DNA from: Nansenia antarctica
Taxonomy: Eukaryota; Chordata; Actinopteri; Argentiniformes; Microstomatidae
Direction of reading: 5' to 3'
DNA: 64,000 bases
Assembly (NCBI GenBank): GCA_963989245.1
Contig: OZ022354.1
Location: 1,454,501 to 1,518,500 of the forward strand
A program made the translations under genes and the position numbers. Shown in pieces: positions 1 through 8,721 of the stretch. Position 1 is the stretch's first letter. Each line of letters begins with the position of its first letter. The notes below the pieces were generated by a model. It did not search any database. It was not told the origin of the DNA and saw only the letters and a list, made by a program, of their open reading frames with translations.

Positions 1-747
1 AGTCTAAGAGGACCTGCCAAACAGATTAGATCAGATTGTGGAACAAATTTCACAGGCGCATGCCGAGAGCTGAACATTCTGCTGACCGACCCCAACATGC
101 CTAGCATTCGAAAGTACCTGGGAGAAGAGGGCTGCTCATGGGTCTTCAACCCACCTCATTCATCCCACATGGGAGGCTCCTGGGAAAGGATGATAGGGAT
201 ATCAAGGCGCATACTTGACTCCATGCTGCTCAAGGCTTGCCCTTCTCGCCTGACTCATGAAGTTCTCTCCACCCTGATGGCAGAGGTTACAGCCATAATC
301 AACGCCAGACCTCTCACCCCCATCTCAATGGATCCAGACTCTCCTTTTCTTCTAACACCAGCTATGCTTCTTACGCAGAAGATGTGCACTCCACTTCCTC
401 CTCCGGGAAATTTCAGTGACACGGACCTCCACAGACAGCAGTGGAAACAGGTTCAGCACCTTGCAAATACTTTCTGGAGCCGATGGAGACATGAATACCT
501 CACAACACTACAGAGTCGCAGCAAGTGGCAAGAGGAACGTCCGAACCTCAAAGTAGGGGATTTGGTCCTTCTCAAAGATGCTCAAGCTAAGCGCAACGAC
601 TGGCCCGTAGGACTAGTCAGCCAGACATTCCCTGACAAGGACAGGAAGATCAGAAGAATCGAAGTGAAGATCACCAAACATGGGACGGCTAAAACGTTCT
701 TGAGACCAATATCTGAGACAGTGCTTCTCATGTCGCCAAAGGACTGA
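1..747 (+). CDS. BEL/Pao-type retrotransposon Pol, integrase C-terminal part (partial)
   Basis: The reading frame is open from base 1, so this is the 3' end of a larger pol gene cut by the window edge; the first internal ATG at 97 is not the real start. The frame shows integrase-core motifs (SDCGTNF near base 45, then HMGGSWERM, probably the catalytic Glu region), followed by a basic C-terminal part with KVGDLVLLKD and NDWPVGLV, typical of the DUF5641-like end of BEL/Pao integrases. The enzyme would insert reverse-transcribed element DNA into the genome. The frame ends at TGA 745-747 and is followed about 50 bp later by a purine-rich stretch and an LTR-like sequence, the expected order for an LTR retrotransposon. 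No stop or frameshift is seen in the visible part. Family assignment is by motif recognition. Confidence 0.82.
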   Translation, partial: SLRGPAKQIRSDCGTNFTGACRELNILLTDPNMPSIRKYLGEEGCSWVFNPPHSSHMGGSWERMIGISRRILDSMLLKACPSRLTHEVLSTLMAEVTAIINARPLTPISMDPDSPFLLTPAMLLTQKMCTPLPPPGNFSDTDLHRQQWKQVQHLANTFWSRWRHEYLTTLQSRSKWQEERPNLKVGDLVLLKDAQAKRNDWPVGLVSQTFPDKDRKIRRIEVKITKHGTAKTFLRPISETVLLMSPKD

Positions 748-797
748 GTATCCCTGAGTTAGTTCATAGTGGTATTTCCTCCATACCAGACGGGGAG

Positions 798-1158
798 TGT
801 CATGGTTTCTTAGGTTTTCATTTTAGAGACATCTAGTGGACATTTTATGACATTACATTTGTTACTGCCTTTATTCAGTTTCGGTTTTGTTTAGTCACAT
901 GACGTGAGCACACTGTTCAGACGTGATAGTAGCTCGTAGCAGCAGCTAGCTGAGAGAAAGAGCTCCGGAGAATCTCTTTGTTTACATTCTTGCCCTGGAA
1001 AAGGCTTTGCTTTTTTTTAAAATAACCAAACGACCACTCATGTTTCTGAGGATTTAGTAAAGAACTGAACTTTACTCCAGCGTCTGAGGATTCATTGATG
1101 TGTCAGTGTGTGTTCGCTATCTGTTGAAGTTGCGCCCTGGTTACGCGCAGTGGGAACA
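798..1158 (+). repeat. Putative 3' LTR of the BEL/Pao element
   Basis: A purine run (GGGGAG, 792-797) directly precedes TGTCATGG, the usual polypurine tract plus LTR start. The proposed end at GGGAACA (1158) gives TG...CA ends. The 5' LTR lies outside the window, so the boundaries cannot be checked against a second copy; the right boundary is the less certain one. Confidence 0.5.
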
Positions 1159-1161
1159 GAA

Positions 1162-1209
1162 TAATCATACCTGGACTAAACATCATACCTGGACTAGACA
1201 TCATACCTG
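1162..1209 (+). repeat. 18-bp tandem repeat interrupted by a transposon
   Basis: Units of CTGGACTAAACATCATAC run up to the left end of the TIR element, and the array resumes at 7966 directly after its right end. It was therefore one short array before insertion, and the element's CTG target duplication lies inside the unit. Confidence 0.7.
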
Positions 1210-1691
1210 GGCCCTATTCCACGAAGCTCGATAAAGTTCTAAGCCTCGATAAAGTTCTTAGCCTCGAAAATGTTAGCTTGCGTTCGGTGCCATCAATGTG
1301 GCTCAAATAATTCGCTGCTTGGTTGAGCTCCTTCTGAGTCAGATCTAATTAGCCTGGTCGCGAGCAGGCTAAAACACAGGCTATGGTAAGACGCGCGTCA
1401 AAAAAGCCTCACAGGCGGAAACTAAACCCCGAACGACAGTTCCTCCCTAGGAAATATTAGTTCCCACTTCACACGAGATAGATAGATAGATTGGTTGACT
1501 GTGTGATAGATAGATAATTTGATAATTTGAAAGTGTGATCGATAACTTGATATTTTGATTGTGTGATAGATAACTTGATATTTTGAAAGTGTGATAGATA
1601 GATAGATCGATGGATACATAAATTAAAAAGTGTAAAAAATAAAATAAAATGAATAGGTATGTCTATCAACTTGCATTGCTGTCATCACAGC

Positions 1692-1723
1692 GGTCTGGCT
1701 GGCGTAGTGGTTAAGGCAGTCGG
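1692..1723 (+). other. tRNA-like module, 5' half (continues at 7190)
   Basis: TGGCGTAGTGG fits the pol III A-box consensus. The B-box-like GTTCGAGAC follows after the LINE (around 7221-7229). The uninterrupted version, antisense at about 35906-35980, has an anticodon-arm-like hairpin with a CTCGAGT loop (CGA, Ser-like). The T stem pairs poorly, so this is a tRNA-derived remnant and not a functional tRNA. Confidence 0.5.
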
Positions 1724-1909
1724 CCGGCGTCTATGCGCATGAGCGCATGAGCGGAAGTTGAACAGGTGTGTTTGGACTGAGAAAAAGTTTGAGCGTGTCT
1801 TTGAAAAAAACTAACGAACATTATAATAAACATCTTTATTTAAGCGAGTTAAGGATTTTGAGTACCCCGACAGCTTCGTGCTGATCGGGGGCTTCTAAGG
1901 ACGGACGAC

Positions 1910-3076
1910 ATGGCAACGAACAACGCGAATGGAATGGACGACGATAAAAGCAACTCGGACAAACGGTATGACGCAAGTTTAACGGTGGAAGTGCGACTGG
2001 AGCAAGGAAGTAATATAACCATGATGGAAATGTTACGAGGCATAAAGGAGGTGTGTGGAAATGTGGAGGGCTGTCGGGATAAAGGAGACAGGAAATATGA
2101 GATCACGCTGGCATCGAGGAGAGGGAAGGACAAGCTGGTGGATGGTTTCATGATAAAAGACGTGAGAATAATGGGAAAGGACTTGGTGGTGGATGAAATG
2201 GTGGTCTCGTTTTTGCATCTCCCGGTATATCTGAAGGACGACGTGATCAGGTACAGGCTGGAGTCGTGGGGGGTGAAGGCGGTGTCACCTATCAAAAGAA
2301 AGACGTGGCCGGGAACGGACATTGCAGACGGGACGAGATACATGAAGGTGAAGTTCACCGAAGAGGTGAGGTCTTTGCCCTATTCTACCAAGTTTGAGAC
2401 CCTGGTTGGAGTGGATCACTTTAGGGTGATTCATGATAAGCAAGTGAGGGTATGTAGGCTATGTATCAAACCAGGACATGTAATCCGAGAATGCCCGGAG
2501 TTCGTATGCTACAAATGCAATAAACAAGGACATTATGCACGTGAATGCATGGGAAGGAGATATGATGGAGGAGAGAGAGTGAGCAGTGATGAGGAGGAGG
2601 AGGAGGAGGAGAAGGAGGAGGAGAAGGAGGAGGAGGAGGAGGAGGAGGAGGAGGTGGTGGAGGAGGAGGAGGAGGGGGACGAAGAAGAGGAGATGGAGGG
2701 AGAGGAGGAGGAGGTGGTGGAGGAGGAAGTGGTGGAGACACAAGGAGAAGGTGGGGAAAGGAGCCATGAAGACGTGACGGAGGGAGGAGGACAAGCTGAG
2801 GTGGTGGAGGAGACCCAGATGGAGCCGGAAGTGGAGAGAGGAGCGGAGGGGCCTGGTCCGGTGGAAATGGAGGGTAAAGAGAGAGAGGAGATTGGAGCCA
2901 GCCTAGACAACGCAGTAAGGGATGGAGAGATGGATGAGGCAGGGCCTTCAACAGAGGGCGTGGGGAAAAGAAAAGGTTCCGATGAAGGACTATATGCGGA
3001 TGTACAGAGGGTGAGGACAAGATCAGGAAGGGGTGCAAAAGGTGCACAAGGGAAGAAGACTAAGGTAGGAAAATGA
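1910..3076 (+). CDS. LINE ORF1, nucleic-acid-binding CCHC zinc-knuckle protein
   Basis: 388 residues starting at ATG 1910. Residues about 20-175 form a folded domain of the kind found in ORF1 of Tx1-like elements. Two zinc knuckles follow at about residues 182-214 (CRLCIKPGHVIREC and CYKCNKQGHYAREC, both CX2CX4HX4C), and then a very acidic low-complexity region (about 225-280, almost all Glu) encoded by a GAG/GGA purine tract. The C-terminus is Lys/Arg rich. The protein would bind element RNA or DNA in the retrotransposition particle. The stop is followed after a single base by the ORF2 ATG in another frame, which suggests coupled termination-reinitiation. Confidence 0.82.
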   Translation: MATNNANGMDDDKSNSDKRYDASLTVEVRLEQGSNITMMEMLRGIKEVCGNVEGCRDKGDRKYEITLASRRGKDKLVDGFMIKDVRIMGKDLVVDEMVVSFLHLPVYLKDDVIRYRLESWGVKAVSPIKRKTWPGTDIADGTRYMKVKFTEEVRSLPYSTKFETLVGVDHFRVIHDKQVRVCRLCIKPGHVIRECPEFVCYKCNKQGHYARECMGRRYDGGERVSSDEEEEEEEKEEEKEEEEEEEEEVVEEEEEGDEEEEMEGEEEEVVEEEVVETQGEGGERSHEDVTEGGGQAEVVEETQMEPEVERGAEGPGPVEMEGKEREEIGASLDNAVRDGEMDEAGPSTEGVGKRKGSDEGLYADVQRVRTRSGRGAKGAQGKKTKVGK

Positions 3077-3077
3077 C

Positions 3078-6000
3078 ATGGCGGTGTACATGATCTTTTT
3101 CTTTGTAATCTTGACGATGGTCAGGGTTGTTGCTGTCAACACAAATGGACTCAGGGATAGGAAGAAGATGGAGCTTGTGTTGGCAGCATACAGAGAGGAG
3201 ATTATATGCCTCCAGGAGACGCATTGGACAGAGGATATAATGGAAGATGTAAGAAGGAGGTGGAATGGACAAGTTTATGTGAGTAATGGAACTGTGTATG
3301 CTTGTGGGGTGGCTATTTTGGTAAAGAATGGGGTAGTGAAAAATGTAAGGAATATAATGAATGACAATGAGGGAAGAGTGGTAGGAGTGGGGTTCGAATA
3401 TCAAGGGATAGAGTATGCACTATATTGTATATATGCACCAAATGTGGACAAATATAGGAAAGTTTTTTTTGAATCTTTGAAAGAGAAATGTGTTGGGAAT
3501 TGTATTATGGTTGGGGATTATAATGTGGTGGTGGACAGGTTAGATGTAACAAGGGGGGTGAAATTTAGGAATGATCCGTCACGCCCAGTATTATTAGAAA
3601 TGATGCGCACAAGAGGAATGGTGGATATATGGAGGGAGGGGCACCCTGATGCACAGGTTTTTTCAAGGAGACAAATGGTGATGGGGGTTTTGAGACAATC
3701 AAGGATCGATTTATGTTTAGTGAAGAGGGAGGTGAGGCACCTGGTTGGAAGGGTTGAGTATCGGTTTATGGCCTTTAGCGACCACGATGCTCAGTCTTTC
3801 CAGCTAGGTGCGAGGAACGTAGGGGGAAGAGGAGGGACATGGTGCTTTAATGCAAGTTTACTGAAAGATATACGTTTTGGGGTGATAGTAAGAGAGTGTG
3901 TGAGTGTTGCTATGGAAGACCAGATGTATGAGAGTGATGTGTGTGTGTGGTGGGAAGGGATGAAGGATAAATTAAAAGCTGTAATAATAGCATTCGCAAA
4001 ACTGAGAGGGAAAGAGAGGGTGAGGGAGGAAAGAGATTTGCAGAAAAGGTTAGCAATAGAACAGGAGAGAGTTGATAATATTCCAGGGCATGATTTAGCA
4101 GAGTATTTGAGAGTGAGGGAAGATTTGAGGGAGCTAGAGAAGAGAAAGTGTGAAGGTGCTTTAGTAAGGAGTAGGGCAAGGTATGTGGTTGAGGGAGAAA
4201 GGAGTACAGCATTCTTTTTAGGTTTAGAGAAGAGACAGAAAGAGAAAGGGAAAATTAAGGAATTAGAGAATGATAAAGGTGAAATAATAACAGACTTAGT
4301 GGGAATAATGGATACTGTGCAGTCATTTTATACAGACCTATATACATCTGGGGGTGTGAATGAGGAATGTATGAATAAAGTATTAGAAGCAGTGGAAGCT
4401 AGGGTGACAGAAGAAGAAGGGAAAATGTGTGATGCAGACCTAAGGGTGGAGGAGGTTAAGACAGCCATCATGGGGTTAAACCCAAATAAGAGTCCGGGTT
4501 CGGATGGGTTGACGGCTGAATTTTATAAAGCTTTTGTTGACATCCTGGCCCCTATATTGTGCAGAGTGTATACGTGTATGGGGAATAAAAGGGTTGTTCC
4601 GGACTCTATGGGTTTGGGGGTGCTCACGTTATTGTATAAGGGTAAAGGGGACAGGAACAAATTACAGAATTATAGAGCATTATCATTACTTAATTGTGAT
4701 TATAAAACCATAGCAAAAGTATTAGCAAATAGATTGAATAAAGTAATGAAAAACATGATTGCACCTACCCAGGCCTATGGAGTCCCAGGGAGGGATGTGG
4801 CAGAGAATATGTGCACATTAAGGGATGTTGTGAAGGACATGAGGGAGGAAGGGGGTTTATTGTTATCTTTGGATTTAAATAAGGCTTTTGACAGGGTGGA
4901 ACATGTTTTTTTATTGAAAACAATGGAACATTTTGGGATTGGGACTGTTATGAGGGATTGGATTGAACTATTATATAAGAATGCAAGAAGTAAAGTAAAG
5001 ATAGATGGATTATTGACTGACTCCTTCCCTTTGGGGAGATCAATAAGACAAGGGTGTCCACTGTCAGCATTGCTATATAGCATATCTGTGGAGCCATTGG
5101 CAGCGTATATTAAGCAGGAGAAAGAAATTAAGGGAATAAATATGCCGGGGGGAGGAGTTAGCATAATCCATCAATATGCAGATGACACGACATGTACTGT
5201 CAGGGATGTAAATAGTGTGAACAAAATAATGGGGTGTGTAAACATATATGGAAAGGCTTCTGGTGCAAAAGTGAATGTTGACAAGTCTGAAATGTTGTGT
5301 ATAGGGGGAGTGAATACAGACAATTGTGTTTTTGATTTGAAAATTGTAAAGGGGATGATAAAAGTGTTGGGGATATATCTTGGAGAGGATGACAGGGAGG
5401 CTGTTGATTACACATGGACAGGGGTTTTGAATAAAATAAGAACAACATTGAATTATTGGAAGCAAAGGAACATGAAACTGAAGGGAAAAGTTGTAATTGT
5501 TAATGCACTGTTAATGTCAAAATATGTTTATGTATTAGGAGTATTGAATGTACCAGAGTGGGTTCTAAAAGAAACCAGGATGTTAGTGTCAGATTTTTTG
5601 TGGAGAGGAAAGGGGGTTAAAATAGCGTATGATGTATTAGTACCAGATTATGATAAAGGAGGGTTGAAACTGGTAGATTTGGAAGTAAAGATGAGGGCAA
5701 TGAGAGTCAGAACAGTCAAAAGGTTTTTGTATGGGGAGGAAGGACATGGATGGAAAGGATACTTTAGGGAATGGGTACATAGATGTGGGGGGGGGGGGGG
5801 GATTATGGGTTGTTGATGTGCTTTAAAGTACGGATGTATGATAGGGTGCCGGAATTCTATAAAGAGGTGTTTAAAGCCTGGGGTAGTTTTTTGCCTCAGG
5901 TAGGATATGAGTGTGAGAAGAGAGGGGAGATACTAAATGTTCCAGTTTTATTGAACCCTGTAATAAGAAGAGAGGGGAAAATGTTAGAATCTAGGAGTTT

Positions 6001-6922
6001 CTGGAGGGCAGGACTGATTAGAGTAAGGGATTTTAGGTATGAGGTAGTGCCAGGGTTCCTATCAGAGCAGGCAATTATAGAAGTTGTTAGGGAAACAGAT
6101 GAGGAGACGAGAAGGGGAGAAATAGTGAGCATGTATAATAAAATAAAGCAGAGTATACCAGGGGAGTGGGTGAGTAGGTTAGATAGGGAGTTAAAAGGGA
6201 AGGAGCAAACAGAGTTACCTAAGTTAAGACTAGGGAAAGGGGAAACAGTGCGGGACTTCTCAGCGGTTAAGGTGAAGGAGTGCTACTGGGCACTGTTGGA
6301 GAGCAGAGTGAAGGAGCCTGCGGCAGAGAAGGTGTGGAGGCAGGTGTTCCCAGGATTGGAGGTGAAGAACATATGGAGGAATTTATTTTTAAAATATAAT
6401 AGTTTAGAATGTACTCATTTTGATTTTATGCTTAGGCATAACAGGGTTTATACTAAGGTGGTGTTGCATCAGGTAGACAGAACAGTTTCGAGGGAGTGTG
6501 ATGTGTGTGGGATACAGGATGAGAACTTAATGCACATGCTTTTTGAATGTAGAGAAATGAAGGGATTCGAAGAAAGGTTGAAAGGACTAGTGAAGAAGCA
6601 TTGGGGGGTGGAGGTGGTGGGGATGCAGGAGTGGAGGAGGATGGTGGTTTTTGGGGTGGAGGGAAAGAGGAGGGGAGTGAATATATGGTGTTTAAATTAT
6701 GTATTATCACAGGCTAGGTATGCAATTTATTTGAGGAGAAATTTAGCAAGATTTGAGGGAAAGTGGATAACGGTGTGGAAAGTCTTTGAGGGATTGGTCA
6801 GGAAGAATGTGGGACTGATGCACAAGACAGGGCAAAAAGATTTTGAGAAGTTGTTTATTAGGGATTGTGGGTTTATAAGGGTGGGGGTGGATGGAGGGTT
6901 GGAGTTTGATTTAGATTTTTGA
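3078..6922 (+). pseudogene. LINE ORF2, endonuclease-reverse transcriptase, one frameshift
   Basis: The first part (3078-5816) has the APE-type endonuclease: VNTNGLRD, QETHW, GDYNVV and the catalytic SDH near residue 237. It also has the reverse-transcriptase blocks NKSPGSDGL, DLNKAFDRV, IRQGCPLSALLY and the catalytic YADD. The frame breaks at a 15-G run (5787-5801). The remainder (about 5800-6922) continues in another frame with the typical C-terminal CX2C...HX4C motif (CDVCGIQDENLMHMLFEC). The parts together are about 1,270 residues, normal for L1/Tx1 ORF2. Translation probably starts at 3078, one base after the ORF1 stop, or at ATG 3090. The frameshift could be a true mutation or a homopolymer sequencing error. 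Confidence 0.85.
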
Positions 6923-7189
6923 AGATGTTTTTTTTGTTGCATTCATTTGTTATTGATTTATGTTAAAGGGTTATTTTGGTTATGAAGGACTGACGGAATA
7001 ATAGATGGATGCATCTCATACCAAAATGGTATGGGTGTGTTTTGTTTTTATTTATTGGTTTTTAATTTATTTTATTTGAATTAGAATACAATGAAGGCTA
7101 TAAAATGAACATGTATGAATATGTATAGCTATGATTGTATTTAAAAGAATATTTTTATAATAAAAGATAAAAAAAAAAAAAAAAAAAAA

Positions 7190-7500
7190 GGCAGTCGGTT
7201 GGGGTTCCAAAGGTTGCGAGTTCGAGACTTGACTAAGTGTTTTTTTTTTTTTTTTTTTTTACATTTAACCGAAGATTTCATGCAAAGGCTTCCAACACCA
7301 TTGTAATCGTGTCAGTTCTTGTAAATTAGCCTGCACCATAATTTTATAGCCTACATACTTTTTTAGATGAGATTTTAGATTAGATTCAGACAACGAAATG
7401 CAGTAAAAAGTGCGTCTGAAGAGGGATTTGAACCACCGATATAAAATGACGAATAAATCCTGTGGCAGCGGTCGATACCACTAGGCCATTGTGGCGATAT
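7190..7500 (+). other. Continuation of tRNA-like module and second, antisense tRNA-like module
   Basis: After the LINE, the first module continues to its B-box-like GTTCGAGAC at about 7221-7229. A second module lies antisense at about 7412-7497: read on the minus strand it has the A-box-like TGGCCTAGTGG (around 7480) and B-box-like GGTTCAAATCC (around 7430). The modules face each other, and both recur in the copy at 35191-36456, so they are family-level parts of this element. Confidence 0.5.
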
Positions 7501-7989
7501 GACAGTTTGTAGCCTGCTGCGGATATCACCACAGTAGTAATATTCATTTATTAAAATATGAACATATAACAATAACTGGGGCTAGTATGACCTACGCATT
7601 TAATCTGTCAGCAATTTCTTGCCAAACCATTTCCCTCGCCTTGTTAATTGCGGCAGTATTGCACTATTTTACATCTTATTTTTCCGTCTTCATAAAAATC
7701 AATAATTCGGAATGCTGCGCAAATGTAGTACCCCTGCAGAGTGGAGTATCTTCATTTCGACAGATCGACACTTCAGGGCTTTTTATGTTTGCGTGCACGC
7801 GCCCATATCGAAGATTTGTAAGCCTGTCTTCTGTGAACACTGATGACACAAGGCTGATCCTCGTTCGAGGAATCACCTGAGGCTTGAATTCCAATCTCGA
7901 GTTGCCTGAGCGCCGCATTTATTTATATCGCAGCTATACTGATCCACCTTTAGTGGAATGGGGCCCTGGACTAAACATCATACCTGGGG

Positions 7990-8212
7990 GACCTGGTTTT
8001 CTCTGTTGCAGCCTCCGCTCTTTGGAACACTCTCCTTCAAACGATCCCTCAGAAAACTCAAAACATCTCTTTAAACTTGCTTTTAACTATTTGTATTGTT
8101 GTTTTTGCTGACTGTGCTTTTGTTTTTTTCCTCTCGTGTTCTCTACATTTCAGCGTCTTTGAGCCCTGGAAAAGCGCTATATAAATACAATGAATTATTA
8201 TTACAGTTTTTC
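7990..8212 (+). mobile_element. L2-type LINE 3' end fragment
   Basis: A short remnant reads like the C-terminus of L2-type ORF2 (a degraded version of the usual APALWNSLP motif near 8008), followed by a 3' tail with GCGCTATATAAAT and a TTATTATTA end, as in fish L2 tails. It is heavily 5'-truncated and non-coding. Confidence 0.6.
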
Positions 8213-8523
8213 CCAATTGCTAAAACACAAAAGCCAACTCTCTAAACCAAATGACCAGTTCTCTAAACACATTTAATAAAACTAGCTCCCATTTGCCAAA
8301 ACCATAAACCCATTTCACATGAAGACACAATTCACAAAACACAATCCTCCTTTTCTCATAAATCTAAACACATTTTGTCTTGCTAAAACACAAGTTGCAA
8401 ATTCTCAAATTAAAGCTCATGTGATGCAAAATGCTTGCCACAGTCAGCAAAATTTGAACACACCTGGCTTCATTCATTAAACATAACGACTCAAAATGTA
8501 AGACACTTGTTGCAAACGATTGT

Positions 8524-8574
<51 letters not shown>

Positions 8575-8720
8575 TATAGTTCCATAAATAAATAAAAAAA
8601 CATCACACCCTGAACATTGTTTTCAGTGAGTATTGTTGTGTGTAATGGATCCTCTGTAGTGTTTGCATTGAGTTGTGATACAGTACAGTAGTGTACATGT
8701 TCAGACAGCAAAGTAGCATT
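8213..8720 (+). repeat. Unclassified AT-rich dispersed repeat with GT microsatellite
   Basis: It begins CAGTTTTTCCCAATTGC after a TTA-rich junction, then shows repeated TAAACACA/TAAAACAC motifs and a GT run (8522-8574). The stretch near 8610-8670 resembles 11640-11710 (TGAACATTGT...TTTTCAGT...TGTAATG). This suggests one repeat family cut by the Rex1-like LINE and the foldback element. Probably a non-autonomous DNA transposon; class not determined. Confidence 0.35.
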
Positions 8721-8721
8721 G

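Larger units (their letters stand above)
1724..7189 (+). mobile_element. Full-length two-ORF LINE, Tx1/L1-like
   Basis: The 5466-bp element is flanked by identical 9-bp direct repeats GGCAGTCGG (1715-1723 and 7190-7198) and ends in a poly(A) run, the hallmarks of target-primed reverse transcription. It has a 186-bp 5' leader, ORF1 (CCHC zinc-knuckle protein), ORF2 (endonuclease, reverse transcriptase, C-terminal Cys/His motif), a 3' UTR and a poly(A) tail. The 5' end looks complete. The only coding lesion seen is a frameshift at a 15-G run in ORF2. The insertion sits in the tRNA-like module of a DNA transposon; a related empty site is at about 35930. The exact duplication and near-intact ORFs suggest a recent insertion. 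Tx1-clade placement rests on ORF1/ORF2 layout and is inferred. Confidence 0.88.
1210..7965 (+). mobile_element. TIR DNA element, copy 1, split by a LINE insertion
   Basis: The element starts GGCCCTATTCCAC (1210-1222) and ends with the near-inverse GTGGAATGGGGCC (7953-7965). It is flanked on both sides by CTG (1207-1209 and 7966-7968), a 3-bp target duplication. Removing the LINE at 1724-7189 and one copy of its duplication leaves about 1.28 kb. This matches, in inverted orientation, the uninterrupted copy at 35191-36456. It contains a GATA/ATCT-type microsatellite (about 1480-1620) and two tRNA-like modules, and has no transposase, so it is non-autonomous. A 3-bp duplication with GGCC ends suggests a PIF/Harbinger-like mobiliser, but the target is not the canonical TWA. 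Confidence 0.75.

Noticed and set aside
2466..3047. Antisense Pro/Leu/Ser-rich frames opposite LINE ORF1
   Set aside because: Shadow of the GAG/GGA tract; no start context or homology.
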